NCBI GenBank assembly: GCA_017051695.1
Contig: JAFIDK010000001.1
Location: 1,019,534-1,083,533, forward strand
Direction: 5' to 3'
DNA: 64,000 nt
From: Algoriphagus aestuarii
Lineage (GTDB): Bacteria; Bacteroidota; Bacteroidia; Cytophagales; Cyclobacteriaceae
In this document: positions 8,680-18,010 of the stretch, one piece after another
Layout: each line of letters starts with the position of its first letter
Numbering within the stretch: position 1 is the stretch's first letter
Made by a program: the position numbers and the translations under genes
Notes under the pieces: generated by a model
What the model saw: only the letters and a program-made list of their open reading frames with translations
The model's database searches: none
Told to the model about the DNA's origin: nothing

Positions 8680-10206
8680 TTAAAACGATTGGTTTTCCAA
8701 AATCAAAACATTCGGAATTTCATTGATTCCTTGAAAAAGAAGTTTAGAATATTCCAGAAAATTATGGGTGTAAGCTCCTAAAACAATATCTATGTCACCA
8801 TCTGCATCCAGATCTCCCACATCCATGGTTAGCCATTTTCCGAGTGCTGCCTCCGGAATGTATTTAGGCTGGAAGGATAAATTCCCTTTGTTTTCAAAAA
8901 GCAGAAACTGATGTTGCGGATTTTGGAGTTCATCATAGAATGCAATGGTAGCCAAATCCAAATCCCCATCTTTGTCATAATCCAAAGCCATCATTTTGGC
9001 GGCACCATATTGTGGATAAAACCAGGCTTCCTCAAAGACATCTCCTCCCCTGTTTTCATAGATCCGGAATCCATGGTAAGGTTTTGAAACCGAGGAATAA
9101 TCCCAATTGTCCCCATTGCTGACCAGGAGATCCAGCTTTCCGTCTCCATTTATGTCTTGCATTTCAAAATAACTGGAGCCCATTACCGGTGAAAATCTGA
9201 GTAAAATCTTCTCTGGTTCAAACTGACCATTTCCAAGGTTGTAGAATACGGAAATCCGCTCATTTCCCTGGCAAAAAAGGGCCACGATGTCCATTAGTCC
9301 ATCTTGGTTGAAGTCTATCACTTCGATTTTTCTAGCGCCAGCTCCCCCAAGTTGGATAGGTATAGAATTGAAATTTCCATTTTCATAAATAGAAATATTC
9401 CCTACATGGTGCCCATAATTGCACAATAAGAAGTCTGGAGTTCCATCCATTTCCAAGTCTGCCCAAACTCCATAAACTGGTCTACTCAGATTCTCTTTAA
9501 TGGCATTCCAGGAGTTTAAATTCAAGTCCATTTCAAAGAGCGCACCTTGGGCAAGATCACTTGGAGCAATGGAACCTATGCTGATGAAATTGTATCTGTT
9601 TGGCCCTCTTTGAAGGAATTGTACTGCTGGACTAGTGGTAGATGGAAGGGTGAAAAGTTCGTCGTTTTGTACTTTTACGAAGATTTGATTTTCGGTTCCA
9701 TCTCCTATGATCAATTCGCTTCTTTCTTGGTTGATCGCCACCAAGCTGGTTTTTGGGCTGGTTATCCCTTCGATAAAAAGTGTTTTGGCAATGAAGTTTT
9801 GAAGGGGTTTAGGAGTTTCTATTACTTTTTGAGCAGGCAGTTCTTTAGGAGCTGTAGTGAAATAAAAAGAATTGATTGCCATAAAATTTTCTGGGCTAAT
9901 CATATTTACCGAAGGGTAAACCCCAAGTTTCTTGAGAATAGCGATTTCCTCTTCTGATTTGTTTTCCCAAACCGCCAAACTATCCTGAGCCTCTTTGATG
10001 CCCATCGTGGCGGCCATTTGCGGCAAAACCTGTTTGACCCAAATATCTTTTGGCAACAAAGCAGGGGATGGGAATAGATGACAGGAAGCACAATATTGCT
10101 CAGCCAATTTTTTTCCTTTGAGCACTTCTTCATGCAGTTCCTGGGCAGCTAATGTGCCTGAGAATTCTAGAAGAAAAAGGAAAAAAAGAAAACTAAAGCG
10201 AGTCAT
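8680..10206 (-). CDS. Exported FG-GAP/VCBS repeat protein with c-type heme motif
   Basis: A 508-residue exported protein. The signal peptide ends near residue 21 (LAA-QE). A single heme-attachment motif CASCH lies at residues 39-43 in an N-terminal cytochrome-c-like segment. From about residue 150, FG-GAP/VCBS repeats with calcium-loop-like signatures follow (DFNQDGLMDIV, DINGDGKLDLL, DYDKDGDLDLA, DLDADGDIDIV), forming a propeller. Heme attachment implies a periplasmic or surface redox role. It is the first gene of a run of five exported proteins on the minus strand. The electron partner is unknown. Confidence 0.82.
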   Translation of the reverse strand: MTRFSFLFFLFLLEFSGTLAAQELHEEVLKGKKLAEQYCASCHLFPSPALLPKDIWVKQVLPQMAATMGIKEAQDSLAVWENKSEEEIAILKKLGVYPSVNMISPENFMAINSFYFTTAPKELPAQKVIETPKPLQNFIAKTLFIEGITSPKTSLVAINQERSELIIGDGTENQIFVKVQNDELFTLPSTTSPAVQFLQRGPNRYNFISIGSIAPSDLAQGALFEMDLNLNSWNAIKENLSRPVYGVWADLEMDGTPDFLLCNYGHHVGNISIYENGNFNSIPIQLGGAGARKIEVIDFNQDGLMDIVALFCQGNERISVFYNLGNGQFEPEKILLRFSPVMGSSYFEMQDINGDGKLDLLVSNGDNWDYSSVSKPYHGFRIYENRGGDVFEEAWFYPQYGAAKMMALDYDKDGDLDLATIAFYDELQNPQHQFLLFENKGNLSFQPKYIPEAALGKWLTMDVGDLDADGDIDIVLGAYTHNFLEYSKLLFQGINEIPNVLILENQSF

Positions 10207-10280
10207 GGATGTGACAAATTAAATTCTTGCGAATGATACGATTTTCACCACTGAGAATTTATTTAAATTGGACCAATTGC

Positions 10281-11654
10281 TTAAAAAATCTTCTGATACA
10301 CTTCTTCCAGCTTGCTTACTGCGAGCACCTGGATTTTGAATTTGCTCAGATCAAGGCCCTTTACAGCGTATTTAGAAACAATAATCTTTTTGAAGCCAAG
10401 CTTTTCCGCCTCAGAAATCCGGTTTTCGATCCGGTGCACTGCCCTGATCTCTCCACCAAGGCCCACTTCCCCAGCAAAGCAAATTTCTTCAGAAACCGGT
10501 GTGTCTTCATAGCTGGAAATAAGCGAGGCACAAACAGCCAAATCCAAGCCTGGGTCATCCACTCTCAGTCCTCCCGCTACATTTAAAAATACATCTTGTT
10601 GCCCAAGTCTCATTCCGCCACGCTTTTCTAATACAGCCAACAGCATATTCAACCTTTTGGAATCATGGCCTGTACTGCTTCGCTGAGGAGTGCCGTAAGT
10701 AGCCGGACTGACCAGCGACTGGATTTCTATCAACAAAGGTCTGTTTCCCTCCATCATCGCGCCTATTGCCACCCCGTTTAAAACTTCCTCCCTTTGGGTA
10801 AGTAAAATTTCGGATGGATTGGCGACCGGGCGTAAACCTTCAGTCCTCATTTCATAAATTCCCAGTTCATGGGTCGAGCCAAAACGGTTTTTGGATGTCC
10901 GAAGGATTCGATATGCCAAATGTCGGTCTCCCTCAAACTGCAACACCGTATCCACCATATGTTCCAAAACTTTGGGTCCTGCAATAGACCCATCTTTGGT
11001 AATATGGCCAATCAAAAAGACAGGAGTGCCTGTTTCCTTGGCAAATTTCATCAACTCAGCGGTACATTCCCTGACTTGCGAAACAGAGCCCGCAGCAGAC
11101 TCCACGTATTGTGAGTTTAGAGTCTGGATGGAATCTATGACCAAAAGATCGGGTTTTAGCAGCTCGATTTGTTGGAAAATATGCTGAGTATTTGTTTCTG
11201 AGAGCACATAACAATCGGGGTTCTTAGCCGTCATTCGATCCGCCCTCATCTTGATCTGAGCTTCGCTTTCCTCTCCGGAAACGTACAAAATCTTTTTTCC
11301 CTGAAGGATCAAGGCAATTTGCAACATCAAGGTGGACTTCCCTATTCCTGGTTCTCCTCCGATCAAAACCAGAGAGCCAGGGACAATTCCTCCTCCCAAA
11401 ACCCGGTCAAGCTCCTCATCTCCGGTGACGTACCGGGGCATTTCCTCATAATTTACCTCTTGGATTTTTTTCGGGGTGCTGGCTTTTTTAGTTCCCGATC
11501 CAGTGGGTTTCCAGCTTCCCTTTCCAGCTTCTTCTTTTTGGATTACCTCTTCTACATAGGTATTCCATTCTCCACAAGCGGGGCATTTCCCAAGCCATTT
11601 TGGACTTTGGGCACCGCAGTTTTGACAGAAAAAAGTGGTTTTTATTTTGGCCAT
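10281..11654 (-). CDS. radA: DNA repair protein RadA/Sms
   Basis: A 457-residue RecA-like ATPase that acts in homologous recombination and branch migration. The N-terminal zinc finger uses Cys10, Cys13, Cys24 and Cys27. Walker A is GEPGIGKST at 100-108. The RadA-specific KNRFG motif lies at about residue 255 (SKNRFGSTHEL). The C-terminal part is a Lon-like domain (AVCASLISS, CFAGEVGLGGEIR). Full family length. It follows polA on the same strand with a 192-base gap containing only low-complexity sequence. Confidence 0.97.
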   Translation of the reverse strand: MAKIKTTFFCQNCGAQSPKWLGKCPACGEWNTYVEEVIQKEEAGKGSWKPTGSGTKKASTPKKIQEVNYEEMPRYVTGDEELDRVLGGGIVPGSLVLIGGEPGIGKSTLMLQIALILQGKKILYVSGEESEAQIKMRADRMTAKNPDCYVLSETNTQHIFQQIELLKPDLLVIDSIQTLNSQYVESAAGSVSQVRECTAELMKFAKETGTPVFLIGHITKDGSIAGPKVLEHMVDTVLQFEGDRHLAYRILRTSKNRFGSTHELGIYEMRTEGLRPVANPSEILLTQREEVLNGVAIGAMMEGNRPLLIEIQSLVSPATYGTPQRSSTGHDSKRLNMLLAVLEKRGGMRLGQQDVFLNVAGGLRVDDPGLDLAVCASLISSYEDTPVSEEICFAGEVGLGGEIRAVHRIENRISEAEKLGFKKIIVSKYAVKGLDLSKFKIQVLAVSKLEEVYQKIF

Positions 11655-11813
11655 TTGGAGGTAAGAATTACGAAATACGATTTACGAGATTTAAAGAACC
11701 TCAGAAATTGAATTAGGAAGTGAATTTTTCCTAGCAAGTTAATCTGGGAGTTATTTTCAAACCTTTCAATTTATAAATAATGAATGCCGAACGTTGAATA
11801 TTGAATTTAAAAT

Positions 11814-11846
11814 CTTCCAACCTTCCAACCTTCAACTTCCAACCTC
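11814..11846. repeat. Low-complexity CTTCCAAC direct repeats downstream of polA
   Basis: Several imperfect copies of CTTCCAAC/CTTCAAC follow each other and end at the polA stop codon. The 11655-11813 stretch between radA and polA is A/T-rich and holds no gene I can support. Confidence 0.5.
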
Positions 11847-14669
11847 CTAGTGTGCCTGCAGCCAATCCGTACCCGTTCCCACTTCCACTTCCACAGGGAC
11901 AGTCATGGTGATTGCGTTTGACATCAGTCCGGGGACATTTGCTTTTAGGATATCCACCTCATCTTTATGAGCGTCAAATACCAATTCATCATGCACCTGA
12001 AGGATCATTTTGGACTTAAGATTCTCTTTTTTCATCCAATTATGCACATTGATCATCGCTACTTTGATGAGATCTGCTGCTGAACCCTGGATTGGGGCGT
12101 TGATGGCATTTCGTTCTGCAAAGCCTCTCATGGTGGCATTTCGACTGTTGATATCACGGAGGTATCGGCGTCTTCCCAAGATGGTCTCTACAAATTCATC
12201 TTTCCGGGCTTTTTCAATGGCTCCATCCATGTATTCTTTGACTGCAGGGAATTCTTTGAAATAAGCATCAATAATTTCCTTTGCTTCAGTCCTAGAAATC
12301 GATAATCGCTGGGATAAACCAAAAGCAGAAATACCATAAATAATTCCGAAGTTGGCAGTTTTGGCTTTTCTACGCATGTCTGAGGTTACTTCCTCCAATG
12401 GTACTTGGAAGATTTTTGCAGCTGTGGTGGCATGGATATCCCGTCCGTTTTTGAAGGCTTCGATCATAGACTCATCTCCGGAAAAGGCCGCCATGATACG
12501 TAACTCGATCTGGGAATAATCCGCGGCAAGCAAAATGTGGTTTTCATCCTTTGGAACAAAAGCCTTTCTGATTTCTCTCCCTCTTTCTGTTCGGATCGGA
12601 ATATTCTGAAGGTTGGGATTAATAGAAGAAAGCCTTCCTGTAGCTGCCACGAACTGGTTATAAGTTGTGTGGATCTTCCCGGTTTTGGAATTGATCATAG
12701 TCGGCAAAGCATCCACATAAGTAGACTTTAATTTGACCATTTGTCTGAAATCCAAAATCGCCTGAGCGATCTCATGCTCATTGGCAAGTTTGCTTAAAAT
12801 CTCTTCCCCAGTCGCGTATTGCCCGGTTTTGGTCTTTTTTGCCTTGGAATCCAGTTTCAGTTTTTCAAAAAGTACATCGCCCAATTGTTTTGGTGAAGCG
12901 AGGTTAAAACGAACTCCGGCTAATTCATAGACTTTATTTTCGATCTCTTTGCTTTCCTTTTCCAATAAAAGAGACATCTCTGCCAGGCTTTCTGTGTCGA
13001 TTCGGACTCCCTCAAACTCCATGTCTGCAAGTACATGGATAAGCGGGTTTTCTACTTCATAAAAGAGCTTTTCCAACTGACTTTCTTTTAGCAAAGGATC
13101 CAGTTTTTCTTTGAGCTGAAGTGTAATGTCTGCATCTTCAGAAGCATATTCGGTCACTTCATCTTCTTGCACATCCCGCATATTGCCCTGATTTTTACCT
13201 TTTTTACCGATCAATTCGGTAATGGAAACCGGCTTATAATTTAGGTAATGCTCTGATAGCCAATCCATGGAATGCTTTCCTTCTGGCTCGATAAGGTAAT
13301 GCGCCAGCATGGTATCATAGATTTTTCCTTTTACCTCAATGTCATAATTCTTTAAGACCAACAGGTCATACTTCACATTTTGCCCGATTTTCAGGATTTT
13401 TTCGTTTTCAAAAACCGGTTTTAGCAGGTCTAGAATTACGAGGGTTTCTTCTCTATTATCTGGACAAGGGATGTAATAAGCCTCTCCAGATAGATATGAA
13501 AAGGAAACCCCTACAAGTTCTGCCTCCATGGCATTGACTGAAGTGGTTTCCGTATCGAAGCAAAGTTCCTCCTGAAGCAGCAAGTAGGAAACCAATTCTC
13601 CGATAGCCTCGGCTCCTTTTATTTTATGGTATTGATGGGAAGTACTGTGAATAGTGGCTGCCTCCGGCAAAGGTTCCGTATTGACAGTTTCCTCTTCAAA
13701 TTCAATAGTGGCTTTGGTGCTGCTGCTCGGACTGTCACCAAACAGACCCAATTGATCATTGCTTTTGATGGCTGCTTTTTTACTACCGTCCTTAAAAATC
13801 CGACTAGCCAAAGTTCTGAATTCCAACTCCGAAAAAAGTGCTTTTAGCTTTTCTTCATCAAATCCATCGTAATGTAATTCCTCATCTACAAAAGCGACAG
13901 GAACATCGATTTTGATAGTGGCGAGTTCCTTTGAAAGAAGGCCTTGTTGCGCAAAATTGACAACATTTTCTTTTTGCTTTCCTTTCAGGTCATCGGTGTT
14001 TTTGATCAATTCTTCTACCGAGCCATATTGTTTGAGAAGCTTTACTGCTGTTTTTTGGCCGATCCCGGGAATACCAGGAATGTTATCCACAGCATCCCCC
14101 ATTAACCCAAGAATATCGATTACCTGATCGACCCGCTCAATGTCCCACTTTTCGCAGATTTGCTTTGGCCCCATCACTTCTACACCATTTCCCATAAAAG
14201 CAGGTTTATATAGAAAAATATGATCATCCACCAGCTGTCCATAATCTTTATCCGGGGTCATCATGTAGACGGTGAAATGTTCCGCCTCTGCTTGTTTTGC
14301 CAGTGTACCGATAATGTCATCTGCTTCAAATCCATCCATTTCCAGAATGGGTATGTTAAAAGCTTTGACAATCTCCTTCACCCAAGGGATAGCGATTCCG
14401 ATATCTTCCGGCTGTTCTTGTCGATTGGCTTTGTAGGCTTCAAACTGCACATGTCTAAAAGTAGGAGCATGGGTATCGAAAGCCACCCCAATGTGGGTAG
14501 GTTTTTCCTTATCTAGTACCTCGAGTAGCGTGTTGGTAAAACCCAGCATCACTCCGGTGTTCAAGCCTTTACTATTTATTCTTGGGTTTTTGCTGAATGC
14601 AAAGTGGGCTCTGTAGATAAGAGCCATGGCATCTAGTAAAAAAAGCTTATTGGCTTGTTTTTGGGGCAT
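11847..14669 (-). CDS. polA: DNA polymerase I
   Basis: A 940-residue DNA polymerase for repair and RNA-primer replacement. The N-terminal 5'-3' exonuclease domain (LLDAMALIYRAHFAF, PDKDYGQLV, GDAVDNIPGIPGIG) covers about residues 1-300. The 3'-5' proofreading domain keeps its acidic pair (FDTETTS near residue 371). Polymerase motifs A (AADYSQIELR, about 720), B (RRKAKTANFGIIYG) and C (QVHDELVF, about 894) are intact, so all three activities look functional. The ATG at 14669 is chosen because the family begins directly at this point; the longer upstream reading has 30 unrelated residues. Confidence 0.97.
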   Translation of the reverse strand: MPQKQANKLFLLDAMALIYRAHFAFSKNPRINSKGLNTGVMLGFTNTLLEVLDKEKPTHIGVAFDTHAPTFRHVQFEAYKANRQEQPEDIGIAIPWVKEIVKAFNIPILEMDGFEADDIIGTLAKQAEAEHFTVYMMTPDKDYGQLVDDHIFLYKPAFMGNGVEVMGPKQICEKWDIERVDQVIDILGLMGDAVDNIPGIPGIGQKTAVKLLKQYGSVEELIKNTDDLKGKQKENVVNFAQQGLLSKELATIKIDVPVAFVDEELHYDGFDEEKLKALFSELEFRTLASRIFKDGSKKAAIKSNDQLGLFGDSPSSSTKATIEFEEETVNTEPLPEAATIHSTSHQYHKIKGAEAIGELVSYLLLQEELCFDTETTSVNAMEAELVGVSFSYLSGEAYYIPCPDNREETLVILDLLKPVFENEKILKIGQNVKYDLLVLKNYDIEVKGKIYDTMLAHYLIEPEGKHSMDWLSEHYLNYKPVSITELIGKKGKNQGNMRDVQEDEVTEYASEDADITLQLKEKLDPLLKESQLEKLFYEVENPLIHVLADMEFEGVRIDTESLAEMSLLLEKESKEIENKVYELAGVRFNLASPKQLGDVLFEKLKLDSKAKKTKTGQYATGEEILSKLANEHEIAQAILDFRQMVKLKSTYVDALPTMINSKTGKIHTTYNQFVAATGRLSSINPNLQNIPIRTERGREIRKAFVPKDENHILLAADYSQIELRIMAAFSGDESMIEAFKNGRDIHATTAAKIFQVPLEEVTSDMRRKAKTANFGIIYGISAFGLSQRLSISRTEAKEIIDAYFKEFPAVKEYMDGAIEKARKDEFVETILGRRRYLRDINSRNATMRGFAERNAINAPIQGSAADLIKVAMINVHNWMKKENLKSKMILQVHDELVFDAHKDEVDILKANVPGLMSNAITMTVPVEVEVGTGTDWLQAH

Positions 14670-14827
14670 TATAAGATTATTTTGATTCGAACTTGTCTCT
14701 TGTTTAGCTTCGTAAGTTACAAAAAATAGGTATCTGAAAGCTTTCAATTGACAGTTCAATCTTTGAAAAGACAGAAACTGGCGACTTTATTGATTACACG
14801 AGTATCTAACCTTAAACAATTATCTTT

Positions 14828-15139
14828 ATGAAAAAGCTATTAGCGATTTTTGCATTATTTCTATCGGTTCAATTTGTTCAGGCAGCCCCTGCAGTTGACA
14901 ATGATCCCAAGAAAGAAAAAACAGAATTGACAGAAGCTCAAAAACGAAGAGCGGCAGAGATGCAGGCCCGATTGGATGAGATCAAAGCAATGGATTTTAA
15001 ATCCATGACTAAAGAAGAAAAAAAAGAAGTTCGTAATGAATTAAAAGATATGAGAGTAGAAGCCAAAGCGGCTGGCAATGGAATTTATATTTCTGTAGGT
15101 GCGATCATTATTATTTTGTTGTTGATTATTATCCTTTAA
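14828..15139 (+). CDS. Small exported protein with charged helix and C-terminal membrane segment
   Basis: A 103-residue protein with a signal peptide (cleavage near VQA-AP at residue 20). A long, highly charged helical stretch follows (about residues 30-80, Lys/Glu/Arg-rich, coiled-coil-like). The C-terminus is a strongly hydrophobic segment (about 85-103) lacking a cytoplasmic tail. It would sit in the inner membrane with the charged helix outside the cytoplasm. No family is recognised beyond similar small Bacteroidota proteins. A strong terminator follows. Confidence 0.75.
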   Translation: MKKLLAIFALFLSVQFVQAAPAVDNDPKKEKTELTEAQKRRAAEMQARLDEIKAMDFKSMTKEEKKEVRNELKDMRVEAKAAGNGIYISVGAIIIILLLIIIL

Positions 15140-15154
15140 TATTCAATCGATCAA

Positions 15155-15195
15155 AAGAAAGAGGCTGTCTCAAAAGAAGGGACAGCCTCTTTCTT
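15155..15195. terminator. Bidirectional intrinsic terminator
   Basis: A perfect 15-bp stem (AAGAAAGAGGCTGTC, 15155-15169, and its complement at 15181-15195) with an 11-base loop. It lies between two convergent genes, ending at 15139 (+) and 15216 (-). Confidence 0.85.
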
Positions 15196-15215
15196 GTTGA
15201 TTTACTTTTAGAATT

Positions 15216-15659
15216 TTACAGGTTGTCAGGATTTGATTCCAGATAATTTTTTACCTGAAGTGCTCTTAAAAAGATCAAAATCAATGGAATCAGCCAAACT
15301 AATTCATTGACGATAAGATGAAAACCGCTGCGTTTATTCCATCCCAATTCCGGAAGAAAGCCAAGAACAAACCAAATTGCCAGAATTAACTTACCCGTAA
15401 TTCCTGCAATGATCAAATACACCCAACTTACTGGATAAAAAGCACTGACGAAAATGATGATGCCCACCAAGATCCCAAATGTTCCATAATATGACGCAGG
15501 GAGTTCGATCAGGTCTGGGTTTCCCATTGCAAGCCAGCTACTCAGTTTTGGACCGAACCATTTGAAAAATGCTGACCATGCGATGGTGTACATTCCTGCC
15601 AATAATAGAATACCTCTGAAGTGCATCGGAAAAACAGGAAATGGTTTTTGCTCATCCAT
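15216..15659 (-). CDS. Four-helix membrane protein of unknown function
   Basis: A 147-residue protein with four hydrophobic segments (about residues 14-35, 57-77, 80-102 and 115-135) and a short polar C-terminus. No motif identifies a family. It is divergent from the amidase gene, with 74 bases between the two start codons. Confidence 0.72.
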   Translation of the reverse strand: MDEQKPFPVFPMHFRGILLLAGMYTIAWSAFFKWFGPKLSSWLAMGNPDLIELPASYYGTFGILVGIIIFVSAFYPVSWVYLIIAGITGKLILAIWFVLGFLPELGWNKRSGFHLIVNELVWLIPLILIFLRALQVKNYLESNPDNL

Positions 15660-15733
15660 GAGTGGTTTGATTTATTTTGGTTTATTGAAGAACTTAAGAG
15701 AATTATCCCCAAAAGCTGATACAAAACTATCTA

Positions 15734-17413
15734 ATGAAAATTAATAATCGAATGAGTGCAAGAGGATTTCTGATTTTATTGGGTGCATGCTCTTGCTTGG
15801 TCTTGGGCTTTACACTCGGGAAAAAAGTCGGTGAAATCACCCCAGCATCCATAGATGGTGCCTCAGAATTGATCGGAATATCTTTTGACCCTGCTGAAAA
15901 AGACAGCATGATTGGAGAGCTCCAAAATCACCTTACCGATTATTTGCGGCTAAGAAAAGTCCAACTGGACAATTCAGTAGCTCCTGCATTGATCTTTAAC
16001 CCATTGCCAAAAGGGTTTACACCTAACTTGGAACAGAAGCCTCTTCATTGGGGATTGCCGAAATCCGTACCTCTTCCCGAAAAAAACGTGGATATTGCCT
16101 ATTTGCCTGTTCATAAACTTTCGGTTTTGATCAAATCAAAAAAGATTTCCAGCGAAAGATTAACCAAAATCTATTTAGACAGAATCAAAACCTATTCTGA
16201 TACGCTGGAATGCCTGATTACACTCCTGGAAGAACCTGCGATGGAAAAAGCCCGGGAAATGGATCGAGAATTGGCCGAAGGAAAATACAGAGGTCCCCTA
16301 CATGGCATTCCTTATGGCATAAAGGATTTATTGGCAGTAAAAGGCACCAAAACTACTTGGGGCGCCATGCCATATAAGGATCAGGTAATCGATCAAACTG
16401 CCACTGTAGTTACCAAATTGGATGAAGCGGGAGGAGTTTTAGTAGGGAAATTTACCTTAGGTGCCTTGGCGATGGGCGATGTATGGTATGGGGGGAAAAC
16501 CAAAAATCCCTGGAATCTGAATCAAGGCTCCAGTGGATCATCCGCAGGTTCTGCCTCTGCCGTAAGCGCAGGTTTGGTGCCCTTTGCCATAGGTACAGAA
16601 ACACTCGGATCCATCGTTTCTCCATCCACCAGAAATGGAGTCACCGGATTGAGACCTACCTATGGAAGAGTCAGTAAAAACGGGGCCATGGCACTGAGCT
16701 GGTCCATGGATAAAATCGGACCTATCTCCAGATCAGCGTTGGATGATGGGATCGTGCTTTCAGTTATCAATGGTCCTGACATCAATGACGATAGCACCAT
16801 CGCATCTGCATTTAATTTTGATTCGAACCACTCTGTGAAGGAATTGAAAGTTGGTTACTTCAAATCCTATTTTGAGGGATCGAGAGCCAGCAAAAATGAT
16901 CAGGCAGTTTTGGAATTACTGAAAGAAAAGGGAGTTGAATTGCATCCTTTGGAACTGAAAACTACCATCGATGCTGGTCCGATAGTGATGATGCTCATGG
17001 TAGAAGGCGCTGCCGCTTTTGATGAATTAACCAGATTGGGATTAGATGATCAATTGGTAGCCCAGCACAAAGGAGCCTGGCCAAATGCATTTAGGGCGGC
17101 CCGGTTTATTCCAGCTGTTGAGTATATCCAACTTAGTCGACAGAGAACTATATTGATCCAGGAAATGCATGAATTGATGAAGGACTATGATGTGATCGTC
17201 ACTCCCTCCTTTGCTGGTCCTCAGCTAAGAATTACAAATCTGACTGGACATCCAGCCTTATGTCTACCAAATGGATTTACGGAGGAAGGTAGCCCTACCT
17301 CAATTACCCTGTTGGCAAATCTTTTTGAGGAGGAAAAACTCGTAATGCTAGGGGATTTTATCCAGAAAAACTCTGATTGGCAAGCCAAAAGGCCTCCACT
17401 CTTTAACCAATAA
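15734..17413 (+). CDS. Membrane-anchored or exported amidase-signature hydrolase
   Basis: A 559-residue amidase-signature enzyme, a relative of GatA and other aliphatic or peptide amidases. The catalytic Lys is in IPYGIKDLLAVKG and the Ser-cisSer part in GSSGSSAGSASAVSAG, with SIVSPSTRNGVTG completing the signature. Unlike GatA, the N-terminus carries a hydrophobic segment (FLILLGACSCLVLGF, residues about 11-25). This suggests export or membrane anchoring, possibly as a lipoprotein, although the lipobox is not textbook. No gatB/gatC lies nearby, so a role in tRNA amidation is unlikely. Its stop codon runs into the downstream terminator. Confidence 0.87.
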   Translation: MKINNRMSARGFLILLGACSCLVLGFTLGKKVGEITPASIDGASELIGISFDPAEKDSMIGELQNHLTDYLRLRKVQLDNSVAPALIFNPLPKGFTPNLEQKPLHWGLPKSVPLPEKNVDIAYLPVHKLSVLIKSKKISSERLTKIYLDRIKTYSDTLECLITLLEEPAMEKAREMDRELAEGKYRGPLHGIPYGIKDLLAVKGTKTTWGAMPYKDQVIDQTATVVTKLDEAGGVLVGKFTLGALAMGDVWYGGKTKNPWNLNQGSSGSSAGSASAVSAGLVPFAIGTETLGSIVSPSTRNGVTGLRPTYGRVSKNGAMALSWSMDKIGPISRSALDDGIVLSVINGPDINDDSTIASAFNFDSNHSVKELKVGYFKSYFEGSRASKNDQAVLELLKEKGVELHPLELKTTIDAGPIVMMLMVEGAAAFDELTRLGLDDQLVAQHKGAWPNAFRAARFIPAVEYIQLSRQRTILIQEMHELMKDYDVIVTPSFAGPQLRITNLTGHPALCLPNGFTEEGSPTSITLLANLFEEEKLVMLGDFIQKNSDWQAKRPPLFNQ

Positions 17414-17447
17414 AAAAATGCTCTGGACGTTTCCAGAGCATTTTTTT
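17412..17447. terminator. Bidirectional intrinsic terminator
   Basis: Stem TGCTCTGGA (17419-17427) and TCCAGAGCA (17432-17440) with a CGTT loop, flanked by an A-run on the left and a T-run on the right. It can terminate both the amidase gene (+) and the convergent lipoprotein gene (-). Confidence 0.9.
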
Positions 17448-18010
17448 TAGAATCTTAATGAACCCGAAATTTTTATATTGTTGGGTTTTAGAAACCAGAT
17501 TTTTTGTGTGGTTTCTATAGTATAATGATCCAGTTTTTGTGTTCTATTGGAAATATACAGATCCGCATGGGTCACTGAGCTATAGAATACATTGTCTCTA
17601 GCCAAGCTCACTTGGAGAAGATGTACTTTGTCATTGATAATGGAAATCGTCATATTTTTAACCACTCCTTTTGCATTTGGAAGCAATTCATGAATCAAAT
17701 ATTCATTTTTCACCCGGGTGTCATAGGAGCTGATCAGCGAGGATTTATTGATATCTGCTTCAAAAAAGACATCCAATTCTTCGCGCCATTGTGCTTCATT
17801 CATAGTTATTTCCACTTGGGTTTCCTTACCATTTACCCGGGATATTTTTGTGACTTTTGCCTCTTCAAGTCCTTTGACTGTCATTTCCATAAATCCTTTC
17901 AGATCGAAATAAGGCAAAACTTCCAAATTTTCTCCGTTTCTCCCTCCAAGATTGCAGGATGTCAAAGCCAGGAAAAAGGAAACAATAAGAATACTGTAGT
18001 TGAATTTCAT
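17447..18010 (-). CDS. Putative lipoprotein co-transcribed with gpmI
   Basis: A 187-residue predicted lipoprotein with a signal sequence and lipobox LTSC (Cys at residue 19). The mature part is a mixed alpha/beta domain without a recognised signature. Its ATG overlaps the gpmI stop by one base (TAATG), so it is very probably translated from the same transcript, and it is followed by a strong terminator. Function unknown. Confidence 0.8.
   Translation of the reverse strand: MKFNYSILIVSFFLALTSCNLGGRNGENLEVLPYFDLKGFMEMTVKGLEEAKVTKISRVNGKETQVEITMNEAQWREELDVFFEADINKSSLISSYDTRVKNEYLIHELLPNAKGVVKNMTISIINDKVHLLQVSLARDNVFYSSVTHADLYISNRTQKLDHYTIETTQKIWFLKPNNIKISGSLRF

Noticed and set aside
10227-10586. 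119-codon plus-strand reading frame overlapping the end of radA
   Set aside because: It lies almost wholly opposite radA, has no recognisable domain and mirrors radA codon structure, so it is an antisense shadow.
14821-14828. TATCTTTA as a -7 box for the small exported protein at 14828
   Set aside because: It overlaps the ATG itself, so transcription would begin inside the gene. Treated as chance similarity.
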